From the NCBI GenBank assembly GCA_015066175.1, contig SVOW01000017.1:1-41088 (forward strand): DNA of 41,088 nucleotides, written 5' to 3'. A model generated the notes under the pieces. That model was not told the DNA's origin, made no database searches, and saw nothing but the letters and a program-made list of their open reading frames with translations. The first letter of the stretch is position 1; each line of letters starts with the position of its first letter. This document shows positions 15,648 through 23,648 of the stretch, piece by piece. Source of the DNA: Oscillospiraceae bacterium (GTDB taxonomy: Bacteria > Bacillota > Clostridia > Oscillospirales > Acutalibacteraceae). The position numbers and the translations under genes were made by a program.

Positions 15648-15929
15648 ATGTACGAAGACAAAACCCTCATCTGCAAGGAATGCGGAAACGAATTTATCTT
15701 CTCAGCAGGTGAGCAGGAGTTCTATGCTGAAAAAGGTTTTGAAAACGAACCCTTCCGTTGCAAAGAATGCCGTGCAGCACGCAAACGTGCAAGAAACCCT
15801 GAACGTGAACTTTTTGATGCAACATGTGCTTCATGCGGCGGTGCAGCCAAAGTTCCTTTCCAGCCCAAAGACGGACGCCCTGTATATTGCAGTGAGTGCT
15901 TCGCAAAAATGAAGGAAGAAGAAGCATAA
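15648..15929 (+). CDS. Small double zinc-ribbon protein
   Basis: 93 aa, ATG with AGAGAGGT upstream. Two zinc-ribbon units are visible. The first, at about residues 9-42, uses CKEC and CKEC pairs. The second, at about 63-85, has CASC and CSEC with the spacer VPFQPKDGRPVYC. This matches a family of small clostridial proteins with the pattern CxxC, VPFxPxxxRPVYC, CF; their role is unknown, and nucleic-acid binding is often guessed. It sits between a SigH-like sigma factor and a terminator. The family is recognised by motif; no function can be given. Confidence 0.85.
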   Translation: MYEDKTLICKECGNEFIFSAGEQEFYAEKGFENEPFRCKECRAARKRARNPERELFDATCASCGGAAKVPFQPKDGRPVYCSECFAKMKEEEA

Positions 15930-15953
15930 TTTTTTATATTTTCTGAATTCAGG

Positions 15954-15990
15954 ACAACTGCTCGTGTAATATCGGGCAGTTGTTTTTTTG
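15954..15990 (+). terminator. Terminator after the zinc-ribbon gene
   Basis: The stem ACAACTGCTCG / CGGGCAGTTGT (one U-G pair) is followed by seven T residues. It closes the sigma factor/zinc-ribbon unit. Confidence 0.88.
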
Positions 15991-16025
15991 TTTTATATGT
16001 GATATATTTAATGCGGTGATGCATA

Positions 16026-16637
16026 ATGATAAAAAATATAATTTTTGATATGGGCGGAGTGCTCATTGACCACAACCCTGAAAAAACTCTTTCTGCTCAT
16101 TTTGACAAAGAAACGGCAGAGATTATTTCAAAAGAAATTTTCAGAAATCCGCTGTGGGCAGAGCGTGACAGAGGTGTTGTAACTTCTGATGAAATCATTG
16201 CACAGAAAAAGCATCTTTTCCCCGAACAATATAAGGAAAAAATTATTGAAATGGTGCAGAATTTCTTCCCTTATATGCCGCCCTTTGAAGATATGTATAA
16301 AGTTGTGAAAACTCTAAAAGAAAATGGCTACGGAATTTATCTGCTTTCAAATGTTGCACCTGAATTTTACAGAGAAAAAGATAATATTCCCGCTTTGCAG
16401 CTTTTTGACGGATTTATTGTTTCCTGCGATTACAAAATGGTTAAACCTGAAAAAGGTTTGTATCTTGCACTGCTTGAAAAATTTTCTCTTAAAGCAGAAG
16501 AATGTATTTTTATTGACGATGTGCAGAAAAATATTGACGGTGCACTGGCTGTTGGTATGTATGGCCATTGCTACAGCCACGGAAATGTGGAAATTTTAAA
16601 AGAAGATTTAAGAGAAAAAGGCATAAAAATTTCTTGA
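16026..16637 (+). CDS. HAD-superfamily hydrolase, subfamily IA
   Basis: 203 aa. Motif I is FDMGGVLID (nucleophile D8), motif II LLSN, motif III lysine in KMVKPEKGLY, and motif IV CIFIDD. The usual second aspartate of DxD is glycine here (D-M-G), as in YihX-like sugar phosphatases and epoxide-hydrolase N-domains, so this is a family trait rather than damage. A cap domain covers about 16-85. It probably dephosphorylates a small phosphorylated metabolite in the cytoplasm. The start at 16026 follows GGTGA. The mfd promoter overlaps its stop codon. Confidence 0.88.
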   Translation: MIKNIIFDMGGVLIDHNPEKTLSAHFDKETAEIISKEIFRNPLWAERDRGVVTSDEIIAQKKHLFPEQYKEKIIEMVQNFFPYMPPFEDMYKVVKTLKENGYGIYLLSNVAPEFYREKDNIPALQLFDGFIVSCDYKMVKPEKGLYLALLEKFSLKAEECIFIDDVQKNIDGALAVGMYGHCYSHGNVEILKEDLREKGIKIS

Positions 16638-16662
16638 CTAAATAATTTTCAGATGATAAAAT
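16634..16662 (+). promoter_or_regulatory. Promoter for mfd, overlapping the HAD gene stop codon
   Basis: TTGACT (16634-16639) contains the TGA stop of the HAD gene. A 17-base spacer leads to TAAAAT (16657-16662), 75 bases before the mfd ATG. Confidence 0.6.
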
Positions 16663-16736
16663 ATTGTTGATTTGAAACCGTAACATCCCCCTTGTGGGTT
16701 TGTTGCGGATTTCGGCGTTATGACGGAGGTGAAGAA

Positions 16737-19700
16737 ATGTCCTGCTTTGCAAAAATAATGCAGAATAACGAAGAATACAAAAAACTCACTGTCGCTCTTG
16801 ATAAAAACAGGGTGCCGATGGGTGCGTTGGGACTTTCTCATATAAATAAAGCTCATCTCATGCACACCCTTTGTGCTGATGGCAGAAAATGTATTGCAGT
16901 AACACCTGACGAAGCGTCTGCAAGGCGTCTTACAGAAGACCTGGTTTCTATGGGCAGCCGTGCATATATTTTCCCTGCGAGAGATTTTTCTTTCAGCACA
17001 ACTGAAGGTCAGTCAAGAGAATATGAGCACGTAAGAATCGGTGCACTCACAAAAATCATCAACAACGATTTTGATGTGGTTGCCTGCAGTATTGAAGCTT
17101 TCCTGCAGTTTACAATGCCTCCTGAAGAATTGCTTGACAGAACTTTCCGCCTTGTAAGCGGTGAGGATTATTCGCTTGATGAAGCTGTTTCAACTCTTAT
17201 AAAAGCTGGTTATGTAAGAAGCCCACAGGTTGACGGCTCAGGTCAGTTTGCAGTAAGGGGCGGTATACTCGATTTATTCCCACCTGACAGAGAAAACCCT
17301 ATAAGAATTGAATTCTGGGGTGATACGGTTGATTCAATTTCTTCTTTCGAGGCAGAAAGCCAGAGAAGAACAGATATGCTGGAAGAAATTGAAATCACAC
17401 CTGCAACAGAAATAATTTTCGACAGCCTTGATGAACTGAAAAACAAAATCAGTGAATTTATGCTGACAGTAAAAGGTAAAGGCTCGCAGAAAGCAAAAGC
17501 TTCCCTTCAGGCTGATATTGAAAAGCTTTCTAACGATGTGAGAGTTTCTTCTCTTGACAGATATCTTTCTCTTGCATATTCATCCCTTGCCACGATTTTT
17601 GATTATTGCACAAAAGACACCGTTCTTTGCGTGTGCGAAAGTGCAGGAGTAAAAGAAAGAGGGGAAGCGTCAATAAAACTTCTCCACGAAGAAATCACAG
17701 CCTGCGTTGAAGAAGGCACTCTCTGCAAAGGTCTTGATAAATTCGGACTATTGTGGTCAGAAGTTCTTGGCGTTTTCGGCAGAAATAAAACCCTTTATCT
17801 TGATAATCTGCCAAGGGGAAGCTTTGATACTCCTGTAAAAGAGCTTATCAATTTCACTTCACTTCAGCTTAATTTATGGAACGGCACACTTAATGTGTTG
17901 CTTGATGATATAAGTTATTTCAAAAATAAAAAAGACAGAACCTGCGTTGTTATGGCAGGCACAGACAAAGCTGCAAAGGCACTTTGTGACGACCTTGAAA
18001 AAGAAGGCTACAACGTAGTTTTCTTCGATAAAATGCCGAAGGAATTTCCCAAAGGTTATGTCAGCGTAATTGAAGGTGCACTCAGTGCAGGTATGGAATA
18101 TCCCCAGGATAAATTCCGCCTTATTTCCTATGGCAGAAGAACAGCACCCAAAAAACTGAAAAAACACAAAAACTACAAAGCATCAAATGCTTTTCACAGT
18201 CTTGAAGAAATGCATAAGGGTGATTATATTGTCCATTCAATGCATGGTATCGGCATTTTTGAAGGAATCACTCAGCTTGAAGCAAGCGGTGCAACAAAGG
18301 ATTATATCAAAATCCGTTACGATAAAGGGGATATTCTCTACATTCCCGTTACACAGCTTGACCACGTTGCAAAATATATAGGCCCCAGAAGTGAAACCAA
18401 TTCTGTCAAACTCAATAAACTTGGCAGTGACAAATGGCTGAAAACTAAAAACAGAGTCAAATCTGCTGTGAAAGATATGGCAGATGATTTGATTCAGCTT
18501 TATTCAAAAAGGCTTAATATCAAAGGCTTTGCCTTTTCACCCGATATTGATATGCAGAGCGACTTTGAAAGACGCTTTGAGTTTGATGAAACTGATGACC
18601 AGTTAAGATGTATTGACGAAATCAAAAACGATATGGAAAAACCATATCCTATGGACAGACTTCTCTGCGGTGACGTTGGTTTCGGCAAAACTGAAGTTGC
18701 TTTGCGTGGCGTTTTCAAATGTATTGCAGACGGAAAACAATGTGCAATACTTGTGCCGACTACAATTCTCGCTTTGCAGCACTATCAGACAATACAGAAA
18801 AGATTTGAAGGTTTCCCAGTTGAAAGTGCAATGCTTTCCCGTTTCTGTACTGCAAAAGAACAGGCGGAAATTGTCAAAAACCTGAAAAGGGGAAGTATTG
18901 ACATCGTAGTAGGTACGCATAAGCTTCTTTCCAAAAAACTTGAATTCAAAGATTTAGGTCTTGTGATTGTGGACGAAGAGCAACGTTTCGGCGTGGCTCA
19001 GAAAGAAAAATTAAAAGAGCGTTTTCCAAATGTTGATGTGCTCACTTTATCTGCAACACCTATTCCACGTACACTCAATATGGCAATGACAGGCATCCGC
19101 GATATGAGCATTATCGAAGAAGCACCTCAGGACAGACATCCTGTGCAGACTTATGTTATTGAGCATAATATGGAAGTGCTTGTTCAGGCAATGGAAAAAG
19201 AACTTCGCCGTGGTGGTCAGGTTTATTATCTTTATAATAAGGTTGAATCTATCGACAGAAAAGCAGCGGAAATCAAAGAAATGCTTCCTGATGCAAGGGT
19301 GGCAGTAGGTCACGGAAAAATGAGCGAAGAAGAGCTTTCCGATGTGTGGAAAAGTCTTATTGAAGGCGAAACGGATATCCTTGTGTGCACAACCATTATT
19401 GAAACAGGTGTTGATGTGCCTAATGCTAATACACTTATTATTGAAGATGCAGACAGAATGGGTCTTGCGCAGCTTCATCAGATACGCGGTCGTGTGGGCA
19501 GAAGTGCAAGGCGAGCCAGTGCTTACTTTACTTTCACAAGAGGCAAACAGCTTTCTGAAATTGCCGACAGACGCCTTTCTGCAATACGTGAATTTACTGA
19601 ATTCGGCTCAGGTTTCAAAATCGCAATGCGTGACCTTGAACTTCGCGGTGCAGGCAATGTTTTAGGTGCTCAGCAGCATGGTCATATGGAAGCGGTAGGA

Positions 19701-20225
19701 TACGATATGTATTTAAAACTTCTTGCAGAAGCAGTAGGGGAAGAAAAAGGCGAAGAAGTTAAAGATACATCGAAAGATTGTCTTATTGATTTGCACATTG
19801 ATGCAAATATCCCAAAAAAGTATATCGAAAACGTACCACACCGTCTTGCTATGTACAGAAGAATTGCAGACATACGCAGTCAGGAAGATGCAGATGACGT
19901 TATTGATGAGCTTATTGACCGTTTCGGTGAGCCACCGCAGAGTGTTATGGGTCTTATTGATATTGCACTTCTGCGTGCAGCGGCAGTGGAAAATAATATA
20001 ACTGAAATAGGGCAGACTAAAGACAGACTTCTCATTTACAGCGATGTGCTTGATATGAAGAAAATCGCTGCACTTTCCAACGCAATGCGCGGCAGAATCT
20101 CCGTTGCAACAGTGCCGAGACCTCATTTCAAGGTGAAATTAATCGACGGTCAGTCGCAGACAGATGCACTTAAGCAGACAATGGCGCTGATGCTCCTTGC
20201 AGATAAAAAAGAAGAAGAAAATTAA
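16737..20225 (+). CDS. mfd: Transcription-repair coupling factor (Mfd)
   Basis: 1162 aa, full family length. Mfd is a DNA translocase that removes RNA polymerase stalled at DNA damage and recruits UvrA for nucleotide excision repair. The domains are in the usual order: a UvrB-like N-terminal module (about 1-350), the RNA-polymerase-interacting CarD-like domain (about 490-545, HKGDYIVHSMHGIGIFEG), the RecG-like translocase with Walker A GDVGFGKTE (about 645) and motif II DEEQRFG (about 745), then SATPIPRTLNMA, and a C-terminal TRCF domain. I chose the ATG at 16737 because GGAGGTGAAG sits just before it; a TTG 15 codons earlier lacks a site. It has its own promoter and is followed closely by the rpsO promoter. 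Confidence 0.97.
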   Translation: MSCFAKIMQNNEEYKKLTVALDKNRVPMGALGLSHINKAHLMHTLCADGRKCIAVTPDEASARRLTEDLVSMGSRAYIFPARDFSFSTTEGQSREYEHVRIGALTKIINNDFDVVACSIEAFLQFTMPPEELLDRTFRLVSGEDYSLDEAVSTLIKAGYVRSPQVDGSGQFAVRGGILDLFPPDRENPIRIEFWGDTVDSISSFEAESQRRTDMLEEIEITPATEIIFDSLDELKNKISEFMLTVKGKGSQKAKASLQADIEKLSNDVRVSSLDRYLSLAYSSLATIFDYCTKDTVLCVCESAGVKERGEASIKLLHEEITACVEEGTLCKGLDKFGLLWSEVLGVFGRNKTLYLDNLPRGSFDTPVKELINFTSLQLNLWNGTLNVLLDDISYFKNKKDRTCVVMAGTDKAAKALCDDLEKEGYNVVFFDKMPKEFPKGYVSVIEGALSAGMEYPQDKFRLISYGRRTAPKKLKKHKNYKASNAFHSLEEMHKGDYIVHSMHGIGIFEGITQLEASGATKDYIKIRYDKGDILYIPVTQLDHVAKYIGPRSETNSVKLNKLGSDKWLKTKNRVKSAVKDMADDLIQLYSKRLNIKGFAFSPDIDMQSDFERRFEFDETDDQLRCIDEIKNDMEKPYPMDRLLCGDVGFGKTEVALRGVFKCIADGKQCAILVPTTILALQHYQTIQKRFEGFPVESAMLSRFCTAKEQAEIVKNLKRGSIDIVVGTHKLLSKKLEFKDLGLVIVDEEQRFGVAQKEKLKERFPNVDVLTLSATPIPRTLNMAMTGIRDMSIIEEAPQDRHPVQTYVIEHNMEVLVQAMEKELRRGGQVYYLYNKVESIDRKAAEIKEMLPDARVAVGHGKMSEEELSDVWKSLIEGETDILVCTTIIETGVDVPNANTLIIEDADRMGLAQLHQIRGRVGRSARRASAYFTFTRGKQLSEIADRRLSAIREFTEFGSGFKIAMRDLELRGAGNVLGAQQHGHMEAVGYDMYLKLLAEAVGEEKGEEVKDTSKDCLIDLHIDANIPKKYIENVPHRLAMYRRIADIRSQEDADDVIDELIDRFGEPPQSVMGLIDIALLRAAAVENNITEIGQTKDRLLIYSDVLDMKKIAALSNAMRGRISVATVPRPHFKVKLIDGQSQTDALKQTMALMLLADKKEEEN

Positions 20226-20234
20226 TAAAAACCC

Positions 20235-20263
20235 TTTACAAATTGGTATCAATATGTTATAAT
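20235..20263 (+). promoter_or_regulatory. Strong sigma-A promoter for rpsO
   Basis: TTTACA (20235-20240), 17-base spacer, TATAAT (20258-20263). It lies 10 bases after the mfd stop codon and drives a ~105-base leader before rpsO. Confidence 0.8.
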
Positions 20264-20269
20264 ACACGA

Positions 20270-20375
20270 GCTTGAGTCCTTTTCTCGGAAAGTGGAGTAA
20301 ACCTTTTAAAAGGTATTTCACCTGCCTCTTGCTGGGATTTGTGACAGCGACAATATTTTAAATGAGGTGAAAACA
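20270..20375 (+). promoter_or_regulatory. Structured 5' leader of rpsO, candidate S15-binding autoregulatory RNA
   Basis: About 105 untranslated bases lie between the promoter and the rpsO ATG. They can fold: CTTTTC/GAAAG near 20279-20294, a longer hairpin around CCTTTTAAAAGG (20302-20313) extended outward by GTG/CAC, and a possible pairing around GCCTCTTGCTGGG. Ribosomal protein S15 is known to repress its own mRNA through structured leaders in several phyla. That this leader works the same way is inferred from position and foldability. Confidence 0.45.
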
Positions 20376-20639
20376 ATGACAAACGAAGAAAAAAAGGCTA
20401 TAATGGCTGAGTATGCAACTCACGAAGGTGACACAGGTTCTCCCGAAGTACAGATCGCTATTCTCACAAAGAGAATCAACGACCTTAACGAACACTTCAA
20501 AGTTCATCATAAGGACCACCACTCAAGAAGAGGTCTCCTCAAACTTGTTGGTCACAGAAGAAACCTTCTTGCATATCTTCAGAAGGTTGATATTGAACGT
20601 TACCGTTCTATCATCGCAAGACTCGGAATCCGTAAATAA
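20376..20639 (+). CDS. rpsO: 30S ribosomal protein S15
   Basis: 87 aa. S15 binds the central domain of 16S rRNA early in small-subunit assembly. The sequence shows the family signature across its helices: [20 protein letters not shown], then [21 protein letters not shown]. The ATG at 20376 follows GAGGTGAAAACA; a GTG three codons earlier is part of that ribosome site. It is followed by a terminator and then by pnp, the usual bacterial order. Confidence 0.98.
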   Translation: MTNEEKKAIMAEYATHEGDTGSPEVQIAILTKRINDLNEHFKVHHKDHHSRRGLLKLVGHRRNLLAYLQKVDIERYRSIIARLGIRK

Positions 20640-20651
20640 GTATTCCCAATG

Positions 20652-20688
20652 GGCAGGCAAAATGTATATTTTTTGCCTGCCTTTATTT
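20652..20688 (+). terminator. Terminator between rpsO and pnp
   Basis: The 11-bp stem GGCAGGCAAAA / TTTTGCCTGCC is followed by TTTATTTG, 12 bases after the rpsO stop. Read-through could still supply pnp, for which I see no clear promoter. Confidence 0.82.
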
Positions 20689-20745
20689 GAGAAAAGCAGA
20701 AAAAGAAAAGCGGAAAATTGATGATTTGCAGGCTGAAACTTTTTT

Positions 20746-20793
20746 TAGCGGTAAATCGATATTTTGAAAAATCGAAGTATGGATTTATTGCTA
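20746..20793 (+). promoter_or_regulatory. Long hairpin in the pnp leader
   Basis: TAGCGGTAAATC pairs with GATTTATTGCTA (12 bp with two G-U pairs), enclosing a second inverted repeat CGAT...ATCG. It lies 60-110 bases before the pnp ATG. In E. coli a double-stranded pnp leader is cut by RNase III and then controlled by PNPase; a similar role here is inferred from position only. Confidence 0.4.
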
Positions 20794-20855
20794 AAAGAGA
20801 GCCTGTTTTCATAAATAAAAAAACTAATTTTATTTTGAAAGGAAGTAAAAAAACT

Positions 20856-23033
20856 ATGTTCGAAGAATTCAGAAGATTTGAAACAGAAATCGCAGGCAGA
20901 CCTTTCGTTGTTGAAACAGGTAAAATGGCTCAGCTTGCAGGCGGCGCAGTACTCGTTCGTTACGGTGAAACAGACGTTCTTTGCACAGTTACAATGGCTC
21001 CCAAGCCCAGAGAAGGCGTAGATTTCTTCCCTCTCTCAGTTGACTTTGAAGAAAAACTCTATTCAGTAGGTAAAATCCCCGGCTCTTTCCAGAGAAGAGA
21101 AGGTAAAGCAAGTGAAAAAGCAACTCTTGCTTCACGTGTTATCGACAGACCCATCCGTCCTCTTTTCCCCAAAGATATGAGAAACGATGTAGGTGTTGTT
21201 GCAACAGTTATGTCAGTTGACCCCGATTGCTCACCTGAAATCACAGCAATGCTCGGTGTTTCAATCGCTATTTCAATTTCAGAAATTCCGTGGGACGGCC
21301 CCATCGCAGGTTGCGTTGTTGGTCTTGTTGACGGCAAATTCGTTATCAACCCCACAGCAGAAGAAAAAGATAAATCAGAAATGTATGTTACAGTTGCTTC
21401 AACAGCAGACCTTGTTGCTATGATTGAAGCTGCAGGTAACGAAATTCCCAACGACGTAATGTTCGATGGTATCATGTACGCTCATCAGGAAAACCAGAAG
21501 GTTGTTAACTTCATCAACGAAATCAAAGCTGAAATCGGTAAAGCAAAAGTTGATTTCCCCTCAAACGACCCTTCAGAAGAAATGTATGAAGCAATCAAAG
21601 AATTTGCTATTGAAGATGTAAAAGTTGCTCTCGACACAGACGACAAACGTATCCGTGACGAAAGGCTCAAACCCATCTACGATGCAGTTCACGAAAAATT
21701 TGATGAAGTTTATCCTGAAGAAATCGCAAAAATCGAAGATTGCCTTTACAAACTTCAGAAATATATCGTAAGACGTTGGCTCCTTGACGAAGGTAAACGT
21801 GTTGACGGCAGAGGCATTGATGAAATCAGACCTCTCGCAGCAGAAGTTGACCTTATCGACAGAGTTCACGGTTCAGGTATGTTCACAAGAGGACAGACTC
21901 AGGTTCTCACAATCACAACACTTGGCCCTGTAAGTGATGCACAGCTTCTCGACGGTATCGACGGCGAAGACAGCAAGAGATATATGCACCACTACAACTT
22001 CCCCTCATATTCAGTAGGCGAAACAAAACCCTCAAGAGGCCCCGGCAGACGTGAAATCGGTCACGGTGCACTTGCTGAAAAAGCACTTGTTCCCGTTATC
22101 CCCTCAGTTGAAGAATTCCCCTATGCTATCCGTCTTGTATCAGAAGTTCTTTCATCAAACGGTTCAACATCACAGGGTTCAATCTGCGGTTCAACACTTT
22201 CACTTATGGCTGCAGGTGTTCCGATTAAAGCTCCTGTTGCAGGTATTTCATGCGGTCTTGTTACAGAAGGCGACCGTTTCATGACAATGGTTGATATTCA
22301 GGGACTTGAAGACTTCTTCGGCGATATGGACTTCAAAGTTGCAGGTACTCACAAAGGTATCACAGCAATCCAGATGGACCTCAAAGTTCATGGTCTTACA
22401 CCTGAAATCATTAAAGAAGCACTTGAAAAGACATATAAAGCACGTCTTTATATCCTTGATGATATTATGCTTCCCTGCATCAGTGAACCCAGAGCAGAGC
22501 TTTCTAAATATGCTCCCAAAATGCTTACAACAAAAATCCCCGTTGACAAGATTGCAGAAGTTATCGGTAAACAGGGTAAAGTTATTCAGAAAATCTGTGC
22601 TGAATGCAACTGTAAAGTTGACGTTGAAGAAGACGGAACAATCTTCGTTTCAGCAATTGATATTGAAGATGCAAAACGTGCTCTCTTCATTGTTGAAACA
22701 ATTGCAAACGACCCCGAAGTTGGTGCTATCTACAAAGGCGTTGTAACAAGAATTATGGAATTTGGCGCATTTGTTGAAATTGCTCCCGGTAAAGAAGGTC
22801 TTGTTCACGTAAGCCACCTCGACGTTAAGAGAACAGAAAAAGTTGAAGACGTTGTAAATGTTGGCGACGAAGTTATCGTTAAAGTTCGCGAAATTGACGA
22901 ACAGGGCAGACTTAACCTTTCTCGTCGTGAAGCTCTCATCGAAGTTGAAGGTTTAGTTCCTGAAAACGAAGTTTCAGATGCTCCCCGCCGTCCTAAAAAG
23001 GATTTCCGCAGAGATAACAAAAGAAGAAACTAA
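20856..23033 (+). CDS. pnp: Polyribonucleotide nucleotidyltransferase (PNPase)
   Basis: 725 aa. PNPase degrades RNA 3' to 5' using phosphate. The domains are in family order: first RNase PH domain (about 10-145), all-helical linker, second RNase PH domain with the catalytic half (about 330-545, containing YMHHYNFPSYSVGE and GSTSQGSICGSTL), KH domain (about 555-615, GKQGKVIQKI) and S1 domain (about 622-695, GVVTRIMEFGAFVEI). A short basic tail ends the protein. I chose the ATG at 20856 for its GAAAGGAAG site; an upstream in-frame start at 20718 would add 46 residues unlike PNPase. It follows rpsO, as in most bacteria. Confidence 0.97.
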   Translation: MFEEFRRFETEIAGRPFVVETGKMAQLAGGAVLVRYGETDVLCTVTMAPKPREGVDFFPLSVDFEEKLYSVGKIPGSFQRREGKASEKATLASRVIDRPIRPLFPKDMRNDVGVVATVMSVDPDCSPEITAMLGVSIAISISEIPWDGPIAGCVVGLVDGKFVINPTAEEKDKSEMYVTVASTADLVAMIEAAGNEIPNDVMFDGIMYAHQENQKVVNFINEIKAEIGKAKVDFPSNDPSEEMYEAIKEFAIEDVKVALDTDDKRIRDERLKPIYDAVHEKFDEVYPEEIAKIEDCLYKLQKYIVRRWLLDEGKRVDGRGIDEIRPLAAEVDLIDRVHGSGMFTRGQTQVLTITTLGPVSDAQLLDGIDGEDSKRYMHHYNFPSYSVGETKPSRGPGRREIGHGALAEKALVPVIPSVEEFPYAIRLVSEVLSSNGSTSQGSICGSTLSLMAAGVPIKAPVAGISCGLVTEGDRFMTMVDIQGLEDFFGDMDFKVAGTHKGITAIQMDLKVHGLTPEIIKEALEKTYKARLYILDDIMLPCISEPRAELSKYAPKMLTTKIPVDKIAEVIGKQGKVIQKICAECNCKVDVEEDGTIFVSAIDIEDAKRALFIVETIANDPEVGAIYKGVVTRIMEFGAFVEIAPGKEGLVHVSHLDVKRTEKVEDVVNVGDEVIVKVREIDEQGRLNLSRREALIEVEGLVPENEVSDAPRRPKKDFRRDNKRRN

Positions 23034-23052
23034 TTAAGAATTTTCAAAAAGT

Positions 23053-23078
23053 AACCACCGGTTTTTGCCGGTGGTTAT
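23053..23078 (+). terminator. Probable terminator after pnp
   Basis: The 9-bp stem AACCACCGG / CCGGTGGTT has a loop TTTTTG. The downstream run is only moderately T-rich, so the call is weaker than for the other terminators. Confidence 0.55.
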
Positions 23079-23114
23079 GTTGCGTTAATTTTTGATTTTT
23101 GTTTGGTGATAACG

Positions 23115-23480
23115 ATGTTTCCGTATAACAAAAAACTGGTAGCTAATGCGAAGGTGTTACGCAAGAATATGACCCGCGAAGAAAAACGTTTGTGGTATGA
23201 TTTTTTGAAAAAATTGCCTGTTACAGTTAAAAGACAACACAATATCGAAGATTATATTGTGGATTTTTATGTTGCGTCAAAGAGAACTGTTATTGAAGTT
23301 GACGGCACACAGCATATGTTGCCTGAAGGAAAGTGTGCCGATGAAAAAAGAGATCAGGATCTTGCAAAATGGGGAATCAGAGTTTTGCGTTACACAAATA
23401 TTGACATAAACTATAATTTTGATGGCGTGACACAGGATATTCTGCGAAAATTGGAAATTGACAGTGAAACTTTGAAATGA
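23115..23480 (+). CDS. DUF559 (Vsr/restriction-endonuclease-like fold) protein
   Basis: 121 aa from the ATG at 23115, with GGTGA upstream; a TTG and a GTG lie a few codons earlier in frame. It belongs to the DUF559 family, which shares the PD-(D/E)xK-like fold of very-short-patch repair endonucleases. Visible hallmarks are NMTREEKRLWYDFLKK near the N-terminus, KRQHNIEDYIVDFYV, and VIEVDGTQH with the acidic catalytic-type residues, followed by RDQDLAKWGIRVLRY. Family members are scattered and often next to mobile DNA; the activity is not established. The gene stands alone between pnp and a structured repeat. Confidence 0.85.
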   Translation: MFPYNKKLVANAKVLRKNMTREEKRLWYDFLKKLPVTVKRQHNIEDYIVDFYVASKRTVIEVDGTQHMLPEGKCADEKRDQDLAKWGIRVLRYTNIDINYNFDGVTQDILRKLEIDSETLK

Positions 23481-23492
23481 AATATAACCAAG

Positions 23493-23592
23493 CCTTCTCC
23501 GGTGGGAGAAGGTGTCAGGTGCAAGCCTGACGGATGAGGCGAAAAAACTCCTCATCCACCGCAAGCGGTCCCCCTTCTCCTGCAGGAGAAGG
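23493..23592. repeat. Structured intergenic repeat, family B copy 1
   Basis: Five consecutive hairpins: CCTTCTCC/GGAGAAGG (23493-23512), GTCAGG/CCTGAC (23514-23531), GGATGAGG/CCTCATCC (23532-23557), ACCGC/GCGGT (23558-23569), CCTTCTCC/GGAGAAGG (23573-23592). The first and last share the same arms, so they could also pair with each other and close the whole unit. Copy 2 is at 25530-25645. Confidence 0.8.
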
Positions 23593-23648
23593 CGATATTA
23601 ATTCCGATTATATCATTTATTTAAATATATCTGAAAAGGTGAATACAT

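Noticed and set aside
16026-16637. Damaged HAD active site (DMG instead of DxD)
   Set aside because: The glycine is normal for YihX-like subfamily IA members; the other motifs are intact.
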